Assembly: GCA_963924555.1 (NCBI GenBank) | Contig: OZ004593.1 | Span: 5,452,480 to 5,516,479, forward strand | Length of the DNA: 64,000 bases | Direction: 5' to 3' | DNA from: Crambe crambe | Lineage: Eukaryota > Porifera > Demospongiae > Poecilosclerida > Crambeidae | In this document: positions 1-10,643 of the stretch, in pieces | How the letters are laid out: each line of letters starts with the position of its first letter | How positions within the stretch are numbered: the stretch's first letter is position 1 | Translations under genes and position numbers: made by a program | Notes under the pieces: model-generated | Told to the model about the DNA's origin: nothing | The model's database searches: none | The model's input: only the letters and a program-made list of their open reading frames with translations

Positions 1-905
1 ACGCACGCACTGTGTAATATACACACACAATATTCCAACAATGCTGCAATCTTTTTTTTTTCTAGTGAGAATTACAATGGAACCTCCAAATAGTGGACAC
101 ACATGTGACCCATCCTTTTCTCCTTTGAAGAGAGCCTCTTTTGGAGTATTTTAGATTGTTCTTTGTTGAGAGCTTATTGAAGTTACCACTGTATTCCTAT
201 TTGTGATCAGGGATTCTGTCACAACTGTGGGCTGGCAGGCCTGGGAGGAAAACTAGAAACTCAGAAACAGAGGACTTTTCAATCTTGTACTTGCCACATA
301 AAAATCTTTCTAGTAGTACTACACTACAGCCAACTGAATATACACATGCACATGCATGAAGTTCTAGTAGCCCTCAATTGGTCTGTGCTTCACACAAGAA
401 ACTAGAGCTCATAGAGTTCAATGCCCCACTGTAAAGTGTCTGGTTGAAGCATTAATATTACTAGGGAGGGCACTAGCCTACGTCGTTCAGCTCCCAATTT
501 GGTAAGGATCATTAACTTTAATGCATAATTAATATGTACACTTAAGACTATCATTGCACATGCAATCTACATCTGGCTCTGGCAGGATAGCCAGCAAGAA
601 AAACATGCATTCAAGCCACCAAGAAAGCGTTCTTTATACTATCAGCATTATGGCTTCTAGAAAATGTTGAATAAAGTAGTTAGCTATTACAAGTCTTCAT
701 CAAAATTTTCTACCACAGACATACGTATAGCGAATCCAACCGATTGCTTAACCCCTTGCTGCACATGTGCAGCGGAGCAAATATGTAGTGGTATACAGTA
801 ACTGGGACCCTATACCTTTCCAAGACCAAAAGAATTATAGATCACACCCAAGGGCCCAATAGATGTCCATGCTTAGCATTATTATTATTATTTGAATATT
901 ATTAG
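1..905. other. Intergenic, no gene seen; 5' flank of receptor copy A1
   Basis: No coding exon is supported. Around 75-140 is a decayed element end starting CAATGGAACCTCC, resembling the pogo-like MITE at 59408. From about 660 the sequence matches the 5' flanks of copies A3 (from 38140) and A7 (from 57830), so it belongs to the duplicated gene unit. Confidence 0.6.
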
Positions 906-2201
906 GGGTACAATTTCAAAGCAGCACTCGTTTTGAGTATCTTCATTCCTCTTATCTCATCTCAAGGTATGCACTTAAAGTATAGCTAAGCTTGATAACA
1001 GATACACAATACTTTAATTAATACCATGATGTAATCCAGTAGCCTATCCTGAACGCTACACATTTCTTACTGGTACGTACATCAGTGAATGGATCATCTC
1101 CTACTGGAAATTGTTCTAGACTGCAGAATGATAACACAATGACAACCTGTTTTCAACCGCCAAACTCTGGTGTTCTGTTTAATGGGCATGTCCCCACACT
1201 CACTGGACTAGATGGTGACATGTGGGCAAGTCAACTACTCACTATAAACACAGTGGAATCCTTGACTAATATCATCTTTGATTTCACTGATACACCAGGC
1301 TATGTTGGGATACAGAGAGTTGAGGTGGTGATGTTCAACTGTCCACAGTGGGGGATTGCATCTACTACCATTATCCTCACAGGGGCCACTGCTAGAGGTC
1401 AGGTCTTCAACTCTTTTGCTTCAACCTCTATTAGTTCCCTCACCTCCTGTGAGTCTCTTGTGAGAGTGTGTTTATCAGCCTTCGTTTCTCTACCACTAAT
1501 TGGTCTACAATTCATTGACCAGGACTCTGACTGGGTGCACTTTGCCAAGGTGACCTTCTATGATAGAAATTCCATCTGTCCACCAAATATCATCCTTGAT
1601 CCACCTACGACACCACCACCAGATTCAACAACCACCTCGAATAGGCATGGTTAGGGTGAGATTTCAGCCTCATTATCCTCATTGTGACCATAATTCAGCT
1701 AGCCTATGACCCTATGTCTGCTAGCTATGTGAGTACAAACTGTGCAGGTGTGCATACATATACCTGCCTTGTTTGCTTCATTTATAATGTTAGCTAATAT
1801 AATGGTTGTAGCTATTCCCTATTTAAAAATCTATTTATGAGGACTGTCACTAATTCTTTATATACTCTGTAGACTCTGTCACTACCACAAGTTCTCCCCT
1901 GTCTGAAGTCTGTGAATGTTCCATCTTGTCAGCTGTCATTGCAGTCATTGTCACAGCTCTACTGGCCACAGTCATCTTTGTGGTGGTGCAGGTTGTCATC
2001 TGCAAGTGCCATCCAAAGTTCAGACCTGGGGGGACTGAGACAGGAGCCTCAGCAGGAGGGGAGGGGCAGGAGTGTGAGCAGGTTGATGTGGAAGGTGTAG
2101 CTGTGAGGGGTGGCAATGATGCTAGGTACATGGAGGTTGGAGAGCAAGGAGGTATCACCATTGAACTCAAGGAGAATGAAGCATATAGCACCTATACTTA
2201 G
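906..2201 (+). pseudogene. Family A receptor copy A1 (broken)
   Basis: Three homologous exons are visible: a hydrophobic signal exon (906-966), an ectodomain exon (from 1043) and a membrane/tail exon (1873-2201). Against copies A3, A5 and A6 it carries at least two lesions. A 4-nt GTAC insertion near 1075 shifts the frame at the start of the ectodomain. At the end of that exon (about 1642) the donor site, GTAAGT elsewhere, reads GCATGG and is lost. The pyrimidine tract before the ectodomain exon is also shortened. The ectodomain from 1085 and the tail (VTALLATVIFVVVQVVICKC, then tyrosine sites YMEV and YSTYT) are otherwise well kept, so the inactivation looks recent. Expression from a cryptic site cannot be excluded. 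Confidence 0.75.
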
Positions 2202-2494
2202 CTAATTAATAGCTTATCTTGTGTGTCAATTTTTACAAGTTGGATATTGATAGCTAGCTAGATCTGTAGCTAACAAGACTATGGCTACGTAGATAAATTA
2301 CTATTAGCTTATGCACACACACAATACTTGTTCTATGATAAATTATGTAACTAACTAACAAGATCATGTCAGTGTCGAATGCTCAAACAGATGAAGACAT
2401 ATCTCTTTAAAATCCACTGCTGTCATTATGCTGGCTAGCTAGCTAGCTATAGCTATAGCTGGCTGTGCCTATATTTTGTGGTATTTTCATTCCT

Positions 2495-2780
2495 GCAGGT
2501 GCTACATAGATGTGCTTTAAAAAAAAAAAAGAGCTTCTACGTAATTCTCTCCTGTTCCAATATCATTATCCTGTTGCCATCACTGCCATCACCACAGCCC
2601 TGCCACAGTCGTCTTAATACTGGCTGTATGGAAGTGCTATACAAAGTCCAGTCCTGGAGGAACTGGAGGGAAGAAAGGAGGAGGGGAGGGGGAAGAGGAG
2701 GAGGTGTATGAAGAGATGGGTGGGGATTAGGGAGGTGTGGCTGTAGCAAATGATCTCACGTACATGGAAATTGGAGATTG
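2495..2780 (+). pseudogene. Second membrane/tail exon (TM2), degenerate copy
   Basis: Downstream of the A1 tail exon lies a diverged duplicate of the membrane exon. Its intact relative at 59160 reads TALLATVVLMLVQIAVCKC and is followed by KSNPGG, closely resembling the main exon (TALLATVIFVVVQVVICKC, RPGG). Here a 6-nt-scale deletion within the ALLAT codons and other changes break the reading. A purine-rich GGAGG stretch and a tail ending in a YMEIGD-like end follow. It may have been an alternative 3' exon. Confidence 0.55.
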
Positions 2781-2967
2781 AGGAGAAAGTATCATATAGC
2801 TAGTATGCCTTAGTTCAATGGTATCAATGTTTTGGACTCAATTTTGTAGGTACCATTCAGTTTCAATAGCTGAGCCTAGCTAGGTAATAGGCCACTAGCT
2901 CATGTTTTCAAAGTGCTATCTGTAGGCTTCTGTTTCAAACATGACAGGAAACAGGATTCCTCTTCAG

Positions 2968-3772
2968 CGCCCCCCCCCCCCCCCCCCCCACCCAGTCATT
3001 GATGGGGGGCCCCAAATTAGGGGTCCGGTTACAATTTTTGGGTGTGGCTTATAGTTAATGCATGCACTGCAACTTGATCAGATGGACTGTGACGCGCGTA
3101 ACTTCTTCAAGATGCCAACAGTTCATGAGGTAAGCCAAGTCTACAAGTCAAGATTATTAACTAGAATGTTGGGCTGACATTCTCTAGCGAACTAGGAATT
3201 ATAATAGCTGCCACTTAGTAAGGTTCAAAGCAAGCACACTATGTTAGTGGGGGAAAACTGCCATGTTAGGAACAGTTAAGCACAGTAGCTATATTAGTTG
3301 AGCTGGCATCTCAATGAAACAGTTTCAGTTCATTTGATCAGATTACTGGTAGCTTGTTATAGCAAGAAGATAGCTATTTGATGGATCGCTGCCTTAAAAT
3401 GTTTGCATGTTCAGTTTGTGAAACCTGGGGTGGTGGGATGCCAAATGCTTCACTCTGACTCTAGAGCTAATAACGTACTTTCAGTTTATCATTTATCATG
3501 TTGTAGCTGATGTGTACTCAATCTGTGTGTATTTTAATGGTACATGTACTAATATTAGCCCCTTTAGTGGTTGTTTATTTCCACTGAGTTACGTATAATA
3601 ATAATTGTGGAGGATCTCTCACTAGAAACAATTATACTTGATGACTGTGCACTAAAAGATCTCAATCAAAATTTCATAACCAGATCCTCATGGGAATTGC
3701 AAATTATTTTTCTTACTGTATGCCCTTGCTTAGCACTGAAGTTGGTCTCCCCCCCCCCCCCCCCCCCCCCCC
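2968..3772. repeat. Poly-C tracts (2970-2990, 3751-3772) inside a duplicated segment
   Basis: Two runs of about 20 C occur in this gene-free stretch. From about 3036 to 3890 the sequence is nearly identical to 41554-42420 and partly to 46930-47580, so it is a segmentally duplicated spacer. No coding exon was found. Confidence 0.7.
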
Positions 3773-3903
3773 ATTGTTGGATACGTATATAATAATTCAG
3801 ATAATTTTCATGTCGTTATTGAATATAACCATGAAAATAACAGCAAAAAATTTATGGTAGGCAGTCAGTCAAAAAAAACAACCACAATTACGATAACTGA
3901 CCA

Positions 3904-4056
3904 CATAATAGTTAGACAACGAGACCAAGGGATCTACGGTCTATTTAGAAACCTGAGAGCCCTGGGCTGTAGTGTCCCGAGCGCAGCGAGGGCGCTACTA
4001 AGGGCCCGAAGGTTTCTAAACAGACCGTAGATCCCGTTAGTCGAGGTGTCTAACTT
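3904..4056. mobile_element. Foldback MITE with CG-rich apex
   Basis: The arms GTTAGACA..CGA, then GGGATCTACGGTCTATTTAG and AAACC, reappear inverted as GGTTTCTAAACAGACCGTAG, ATCCC, TCG..TGTCTAAC. The arms are about 45 nt and the loop contains GAGCGCAGCGAGGGCGC. A second element of the same design lies at 48599-48722. Too short to code. Confidence 0.7.
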
Positions 4057-6084
4057 ATTTAGACTATAGCCAATCACTGGAGTTGTTTAACTTACTTCAA
4101 CACGTACTTGGAAACAATAACCATGGTTTTTAAATGCAACAAACATGAATCAGAGCGCACCTAGAAACAATAACCGTGGCCACCGCGATGCGTTGCTAGA
4201 ATTGGACCAATTGGAATGACCATTTTTACTGGGTTTCATCTAGGGCAAGTGAATTCTAAGTGCCATAAGGCGTGATTCTAAGTGAATAGAATTCACCAAA
4301 TGGACCAATGAGATTCCTTGATTGTGACTAGCTATAGTCTAACACAAGTTAGAATGAATTGCACAGATTGCAATATTCGAACTCTATGATTACTGCAATT
4401 TTTTAAAATCACAATGGAACCTCCTAATAATGGGTTCGTCCTTTGTAAAGAGCCTCTTTCGGAGTATAGGGTGTATTATAATAATGATCAGTTGTTCTTT
4501 GTTGTGAGGTTTGTCCTCTTTCAGATGAGGACAGGTCTCCACTGTTCCTATTTGTGGTCAGGGATTTAGGGCTGGGAGGGAAACTAGAAACTCTGAAACA
4601 GAGGACCTTTCCAACTCTTGTTGTAGCTGAGGAACTATAGCTATAGGCATGAAACTAAGTAGTTAGCTATAGTGGATGGGTAATGCAGAGATGAGGGAGG
4701 AGTGGCTGTGATTATCGGTAAGATAATATAGTTAAGTCTACAAGTGATTATTAACTATAGGGTGCTAGGCTGACACTCTCTAGCGAACTAGAAAAGCTGC
4801 ATTGGGGGTGGGTCAATGTATTACCATGGTGCGCTAGACCAGAAGCCCCAAGTGGAGAGTGTGGATTACAGCAAAGCTACTAGGGAGATTTAGTATGGGA
4901 AGCCCTCCGTGGAAGCTGCCAACTTTCCCAAGACCCATGTGCACTTTATGCATGTGAGAGACCACAATATAATAAACCAAACACACTTATACATCAAGCT
5001 TATTAGGCAGTGTTGAGGACATTACCGGGCAGGGGCAGATCCAGCAATTTTTTAAAAGTTGGGGTTGTGTGGCCACACCAGCTTTTAAAAAGAGGGGGTT
5101 CAACTAATTGCATGGTGAGCCGATGCAGCTGCATAGCCGCAGGGGAGGGGAAAATAGCTAGTACATCTGATAAGTCCCCCAGAATAGCTTTATTCATTAG
5201 GCCAAACCAGTTAAATTTCCTCCAAAAAATACAAAAAAAAAAATCAATGCACTATATAGCTAGCTACATTATCTGGATTTTAATTAACTTGGTCTGTAAA
5301 CAGTAAAGGTATACCTTACTGTTTACAGAGAGCATTCAAAAGATATGCAGTAAATACTTTCACTTTCAGAGTGTAGCTAGCTTAGAGGTGGAAAATTAGG
5401 AATTTTGCAGCAATAAAGTGAAAGCTGTGTGCACGTGGCCATCGACAATGCTTAATTTCTTGGATTGTTAAATTCTCATGTTTTATTGCCTTAACTCCAT
5501 GTGCCAATCTCATGGTGGTAGAGACTTTCACAATGCACACACACACTATGCTGTTTACAATTGGTATAAAGTGTCAACAAAAGCTGTCTATATACAGTAT
5601 GGTAGTGTTTTTGAAGAGTGACGACCGTTTGCATCACCTTGTGCAGGCAACTGAAAATGAGCAAAATTTTGGTTGTGTTAAAAGTGTCTTCACTGCAAAG
5701 AGCATATTTCACCTAGTGTTTGATATATGAAGATGGCAACTGTGTGCCTAGGAGATCTAAGTGTAGATAGGTATTTGTTAGCTAGGGATTGTCTGTACTG
5801 GCTACTGTGTCCTGCTCAAAGATCGCTGATTTAACTTGTTTGAAGCCACCTCATTTGGAAAGACTGGACGTTAGTGACTTTGAATGACTGATATTGATAT
5901 TGTGTACAAGGCTGCTTCTACTATCTCTTGACAAGAGATGGAGGCCTGACAACAGTTCATATCAGGTTGTGGAGTCATCGATTTCCCGATTTTTGACTTG
6001 TACATCTGCCTTTCTCTTCGCTCGAGTTTTGGTGCTGGACTGGAGCTGTTTGTTATAAAAGAGACTAGCTATTGTTATCTTTAT
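4057..6084. other. Gene-free spacer
   Basis: No supported exon. At 4649-4690 there is a decayed relative of the first exon of family B (ATGAAACTAAGTAGT then TAG). Around 4735-4800 is a further partial copy of the duplicated spacer at 3130. Around 5030-5150 the GC-rich stretch with GGGGCAGATCCAGCAATTTT resembles a degraded transposon, family not recognised. 5300-6084 shows nothing I can name. Confidence 0.5.
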
Positions 6085-6526
6085 ACAAGTGAATGCAAAA
6101 AATTTCTTCGAAATAAAAATGTGAAGTAGGGATGCTATTATAACTGCAGCTTCATTATGAAAACCAAGTACTGCAGCATCGAAGCAGTATGGCCCAAAAA
6201 TCTAGCTGGAATATGTATTATAACTGCATGCAAGAGAGTGAACTTAGTGAAGTGACCCTTACCCATCATCAAGTACGAGATACTATTCCTACTTCACTCC
6301 CTTGGTCATGGGAGTGAAGTAGGAATAGTATCTTGTACTTGATGATGGGTAAGGGTCACTTCACTAAGTTCACTCTCTTGCATGCAGTTATAATACATAT
6401 TCCAGCTAGATTTTTGGGCCATACTGCTTCGATGCTGCAGTACTTGGTTTTCATAATGAAGCTGCAGTTATAATAGCATCCCTACTTCACATTTTTATTT
6501 CAAAGAAATTTTTTGCACTCACTTGT
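6085..6526. mobile_element. FB2 foldback element, 442-bp near-perfect palindrome
   Basis: The left arm starts ACAAGTGAATGCAAAAAAT and the right arm ends with its near reverse complement. The centre of symmetry is near 6305 (GGTCATGGGAGTGAAGTAGG region). The arms are over 200 nt and almost identical. A second FB2 copy lies at 61979-62427. Its ends match those of the shorter FB1 elements. No ORF: a non-autonomous foldback (MITE-like) element. Confidence 0.85.
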
Positions 6527-7012
6527 TTGCATTCTTTTTCTTTGTGATTATGAAAATTGATAGACACTAAAGGCTTCCTTGATTGAACTAAATTTATTTA
6601 ATGATCAGTATTTCATTCTGTTCAGGGAGGAGAGTTTGAAGGATGATCATCTGCAGTGTAATGGAGTACTGAAAGGAGTGAACATTTTAAAAAGTGAACA
6701 GCATTAGCTAATTGTTACATATGTGATCACTGAAATAATTATTGAGATGGTACGTATGTCTTGCTTGAGGGAGGAGTATGGGGAGTTTATGCATTTGGTG
6801 TAGTGATCATAATAGTGGATGCCATCAAATGGCCACATCCTGTGCAGTGTTATATGAGGAGAACTGCTATTAATTGCCCCACCCCTTTTATGAGGTAATA
6901 TCGCGAAGATTTTTTTCATACGAGGCTGCAGCACATTATAGATAGCCCAGCTAGATTTTAGGCTATCCCTACTTAACCTTTTTATTTGAAGAAATTTTTT
7001 ACGCTCACTTGT
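6527..7012. repeat. Mosaic segment ending in a half FB1 palindrome (6912-7012)
   Basis: 6527-6911 is a spacer found in inverted orientation at 61596-61978. 6912-7012 is the right arm only of an FB1 palindrome (CGAGGCTGCAG...CTCACTTGT). The order FB2, spacer, half FB1, R600 is mirrored at 61.0-62.4 kb, so this is one composite repeat present in two orientations. Confidence 0.75.
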
Positions 7013-7482
7013 TTCTATCCTTTTTCTTAGTGCTTGAAGTTGAATGAGGGAGGCTACAGTACAGTACTATACAAAGCCAGCTCTACATAAACCTCTTTTG
7101 TAGGTACATACAGCGTCTCTGGTTGAAGAATTTGTTTAGCTATTTAAGTTTTGTTGATATAAAACTTTACAGCAACAGCAATGTAAATGACATGTACACG
7201 GCATGGTGAAGTGAGCTGACTACACTACAGCCAAGTACTGGCTATAATGCTACTATAGGATGAGCATCTGTACTGTAATTCAGCAAGGAGTGACTGGAAC
7301 ATCATCAGATAATGAATGAAGACCTTGGCTATAGCTAAACTTAAGCTTACGTGGCTCCGCCCATAAGCCCCGCCCCCTTCAAAATGGCGTAGAAAGATTA
7401 GCAGTGTTCCGAGTGCTATCGAATAGTGAAGTAGAGCCTTAGTCAAAACTAATAGCAAAAGATCAGCCTCTAACAGATGGCC
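7013..7482 (-). repeat. R600 dispersed repeat, first part (split by a transposon)
   Basis: Contains the recurrent blocks TTGAAGTTGAATG, CAGCGTCTCTGGTTGAAG, TTTACAGCAACAGCAATG, CAAGGAGTGACTGGAACATC and the GC-box end CTCCGCCCATAAGCCCCGCC. R600 recurs in both orientations near 10.6, 12.4, 13.3, 26.0, 27.0, 27.7, 60.96 and 62.4 kb. This copy is interrupted after AACAGATGG by the 7483-10286 insertion and resumes at 10287. Confidence 0.8.
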
Positions 7483-7489
7483 TGTCATG

Positions 7490-8662
7490 CCAAAAGTGGA
7501 CCGGGAAAAAAGTGGACCCCTGGTCCACTTTTGGCAGAAAAAAATGGACCGGGGGGTCCACTTTTTTCTGCCAAAAGTGGACCTGGTCCATTTTGTCAAG
7601 AAAAAAGTGGACCCGGTCCAGTTTTGGCAGGGGAAAAAAGTGGACCTGGTCTAGTTTTGCTGTCTAAATCTAAGCAGGTCCACTTTTGGCAGGGGGAAAA
7701 AGTGGACCCGGTCTAGTTTTGCTGTCTAAATCTAAGCAGGTCCACTTTTGGCAGGGGAAAAAAGTGGACCCGGTCTAGTTTTGCTGTCTAAATCTAAGCA
7801 GGTCCACTTTTGGCAGGGGAAAAAAGTGGACCCGGTCCAGTTTCGCTGCCAAAATCCAGGCAGGTCCACTTTTGGCAGGGGAAAAAAGTGGACCCGGTCC
7901 AGTTTCCTGCCGAAATCCAGGCAGGTCCACTTTTGGCAGGGGAAAAAAGTGGACCCGGTCCAGTTTCCTGCCGAAATCCAGGCAGGTCCTTTTTTGGCAG
8001 GGGAAAAAAGTGGACCCGGTCCAGTTTCCTGCCGAAATCCAGGCAGGTCCATTTTTGGCAGGGGAAAAAAGTGGACCCGGTCCAGTTTCCTGCCGAAATC
8101 CAGGCAGGTCCATTTTTGGCAGGGGAAAAAAGTGGACCTGGTCTAGTTTTGCTGTCTAAATCTAAGCAGGTCCACTTTTGGCAGGAGGAAAAAGTGGACC
8201 CGGTCCAGTTTCGCTGCCAAAATCCAGGCAGGTCCACTTTTGGCAGGGGGAAAAAGTGGACCCGGTCCAGTTTCGTTGCCAAAATCCAGGCAGGTCCACT
8301 TTTGGCAGGGGAAAAAAGTGGACCCGGTCCAGTTTCCTGCCGAAATCCAGGCAGGTCCATTTTTGGCAGGGGAAAAAAGTGAACCCGGTCCAGTTTCGCT
8401 GTCGAAATCCAGGCAGGTCCATTTTTGGCAGGGGAAAAAAGTGGACCCGGTCAAGTTTTGCTGCCGAAATCCAGGCAGGTCCATTTTTGGCGGGGGAAAA
8501 AAGTGGACCTGGTCCAGTTTCGCTGCCGAAATCCAGGCAGGTCCATTTTTGGCAAGGGAATAAAGTGGTTTTTCTGCCAAAATCTAGGCAGGTCCATTTT
8601 TGGCAAGGGAAAAAAGTGGACCTGGTCCAGTTTTGCTGCTGAAATTTAGGCAGGTCCACTGA
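7490..8662. repeat. Minisatellite of 61-62-bp units derived from the element TIR
   Basis: About 17-18 direct units each contain the hairpin arms GGTCCACTTTT and AAAAGTGGACC around a GGCAGGGGAA-type loop, followed by a variable spacer (CAGTTTCCTGCCGAAATCC or TAGTTTTGCTGTCTAAATC). The hairpin motif matches the terminal inverted repeats of the surrounding element. All six frames stay open over long stretches because units lack stops. The unit length is not a multiple of three, so I do not read it as coding. Confidence 0.85.
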
Positions 8663-9109
8663 AGATTAACCCACCCTCCTCCCAATTATCATAAGTTAAT
8701 CAATTGCATAGGTTAAGTCTATTGAAGTTTGTCAAGTTATTTTTTTTTCCTTAAAAGGATACCTACATAGGAATATAACTGCATGCTATATAAAATTCAC
8801 TTGTTGACAATCTGGTTATTATTTACATGTAGGACAAGACCACTTTATATCAGATATGTTATTCATGTAATGTCACCATGCAGCATCTCAAGTGATATTA
8901 GACTTTACTCAAGGGTCACAAATCAAGGAGTGAACATGTGATACAAGATTACGTCATAAGTGAAATCACAATGATGATTACATAACAGTTAGTAATGATA
9001 AAAGTAATAATTAATGTTACCCCCTCCTCCAGTTAGAGCTTGCCCCGAGCTTACTTTCTTCCATAGTAGAGGGATGGTCAGATTACTAGGGTAACTCAGA
9101 TTTAAGTGT

Positions 9110-9780
9110 ACATGAATAATATCTTTTGGAGTGTAGACACGTTTTCGCCGGTTGGAGTCACCTCAACAACTCAATAGGGTCCATGCCACAGACGAGATAA
9201 CTTCTGAAACTTCCCGGACTCTTCCTGAGGGAATCGAAATAGCACTAGACTTCCAATCTTGAACTGCATAGGAGAACATTTGTTCACCTTATTATAGTAC
9301 TTTTTGCAATGTTTCTGGGCTTTCTGGATTGACTGGGTATCTCAGTGAGTTCCTGTCGCGTCGGTAGCCTGTCAGGTCAGCCCCTTCTACCTCATTAGCA
9401 GGAAGAAATGCAGCTTCAATAGGATAGCTACCATAAAGAAGGTAAGATGGCTTCTCGCCTGTTGCCTCATGTGGGGTGTTTCGATAGGCAAGCAGGCATC
9501 CCATGTAAATACTTGTCCCACTGCTTCCCATAGACATCAACATGCTTGCATATCAGCGTCTTTAGAGTATGAGAGTACAATTAAACCTCTCGGTGAGGCC
9601 ATCACACTGAAGATGGTATGCTGTAGTATTCAATTTCGTAATTCCAAGAAGACTGCATACATTGGTCATCAGGTAGGATAGCTGATTGGGTCCCTTCTCT
9701 GATAGTAGACTTTCTGGAACACCACAGCATCAGTATGTCCACTATTAAATCATACAGCCTTTTGGTCAGGGATAGGGAAA
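9110..9780 (-). pseudogene. Ty3/gypsy-type integrase relic
   Basis: Minus-strand translation shows integrase landmarks in scattered frames: a ...TAYH..CDGLTERFN-like core (about 9560-9640), then AYRNTPHEATGEKPSYLLYG (about 9400-9480), then a KLSRLWHGPY-like end (about 9150-9200). In chromoviral/gypsy integrases these are the region around the last catalytic Glu and the C-terminal GPY part. The frames are shifted between segments and no reverse transcriptase, protease or LTR is seen. It is a dead fragment nested in the 7483-10286 element. Confidence 0.75.
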
Positions 9781-10286
9781 ACCCATGGTCATCAGAATGA
9801 TATTTGATTTGATTATTTATTTGAAAAGAATAGCTGGGTAACTTGGTACATAGCTAGCTACAGCTACAGGCAAATTTCATGAACTTCTTTTACAGAGGCC
9901 AAAACATCTGGTACAGATACCATAATTATACTATCTATGCTGGTAGCTAGTAAGGCCATAATTAAGTAGAATCACCATGATTGCATCTACACTCAACTTC
10001 ATACGTAGCTAGCTAAGCTAGCTATCTACAAGCATAATAAGCACCTATGAAAAATCAGGTCTTACCACGCTCTTCTTTTTCTTCTGGATGAAAAGAACTC
10101 CCTTTCTTACATTGAACATAGCTGCTTTCTCTCCAATAGCTCTCTTTTTGTCTTGACTACAGTCTGGTGGGTAGCGCTCCTCAGTTATGTATAAGCTGAT
10201 ATGCCCGGATAACTTTTGGTAAAGGCGGTCCACTTTTTTCATGGAAAAAACTGGACCGCCGGTCCATTTTTTTCCCTGGTCCAAAT

Positions 10287-10352
10287 TTTTCGTGACAGGC
10301 CAAAGCAGAATTTTGATGACTATAGCCAGTAAGTCGGTACGTCGATCTTATA

Positions 10353-10383
<31 letters not shown>
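10287..10383 (-). repeat. Remainder of the split R200 plus (ATT)n
   Basis: Resumes the repeat interrupted at 7483 with CCAAAGCAGAATTTTGATG and ends at the usual GTACGTCGATC terminus followed by an ATT microsatellite. Confidence 0.8.
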
Positions 10384-10385
<2 letters not shown>

Positions 10386-10643
10386 AAGTGAGTGCAAAAA
10401 ATTTCTTCTAAATAAAAAGGTTAAGTAGGGATAGCCTAAAATCTAGCTGGGCTATATAATGTACTGCAGCCTCGTATGAATACAATCCCTACATTTACAT
10501 CCACTACCTATAGCTAGCTATAGCAGTTGTAAAAGTAGGGATTGTATTCATACGAGGCTGCAGTACATTATATAGCCCAGCTAGATTTTAGGCTATCCCT
10601 ACTTAACCTTTTTATTTAGAAGAAATTTTTTGCACTCACTTGT
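10384..10643. mobile_element. FB1 foldback palindrome, 260 bp
   Basis: Arms ACAAGTGAGTGCAAAAAAT...GGCTGCAGTACATTATATAG are almost perfectly inverted around a short centre (CCTATAGCTAGCTATAG). Other copies start at 12131, 13910, 25763, 26455, 26723 and 27406. No ORF. Confidence 0.85.

Larger units (their letters stand above)
7483..10286. mobile_element. 2.8-kb TIR element with a GGCC target duplication
   Basis: The empty site in other R200 copies reads AACAGATGGCCAAAGCAG. Here it is split as GGCC, element, GGCC, a clean 4-bp target duplication. The element begins TGTCATGCCAAAAGTGGACC and ends as the inverse of TGTCACGAAAAATTTGGACC, giving imperfect TIRs of about 40-60 bp. Inside are a large 61-62-bp tandem array next to the left TIR and a degraded gypsy integrase fragment on the minus strand. 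No transposase of its own was recognised, so it is probably non-autonomous. The superfamily is not assigned. Confidence 0.7.

Noticed and set aside
7477-8659. Many overlapping open frames on both strands (up to 190 codons)
   Set aside because: They fall in a 61-62-bp minisatellite without stops; the unit length is not a multiple of three and the frames are open in all phases, so this is not coding.
7490-8662. Possible CRISPR-like array
   Set aside because: Spacers are themselves repeated, units are 61-62 bp and derive from a transposon TIR; the genome is eukaryotic.
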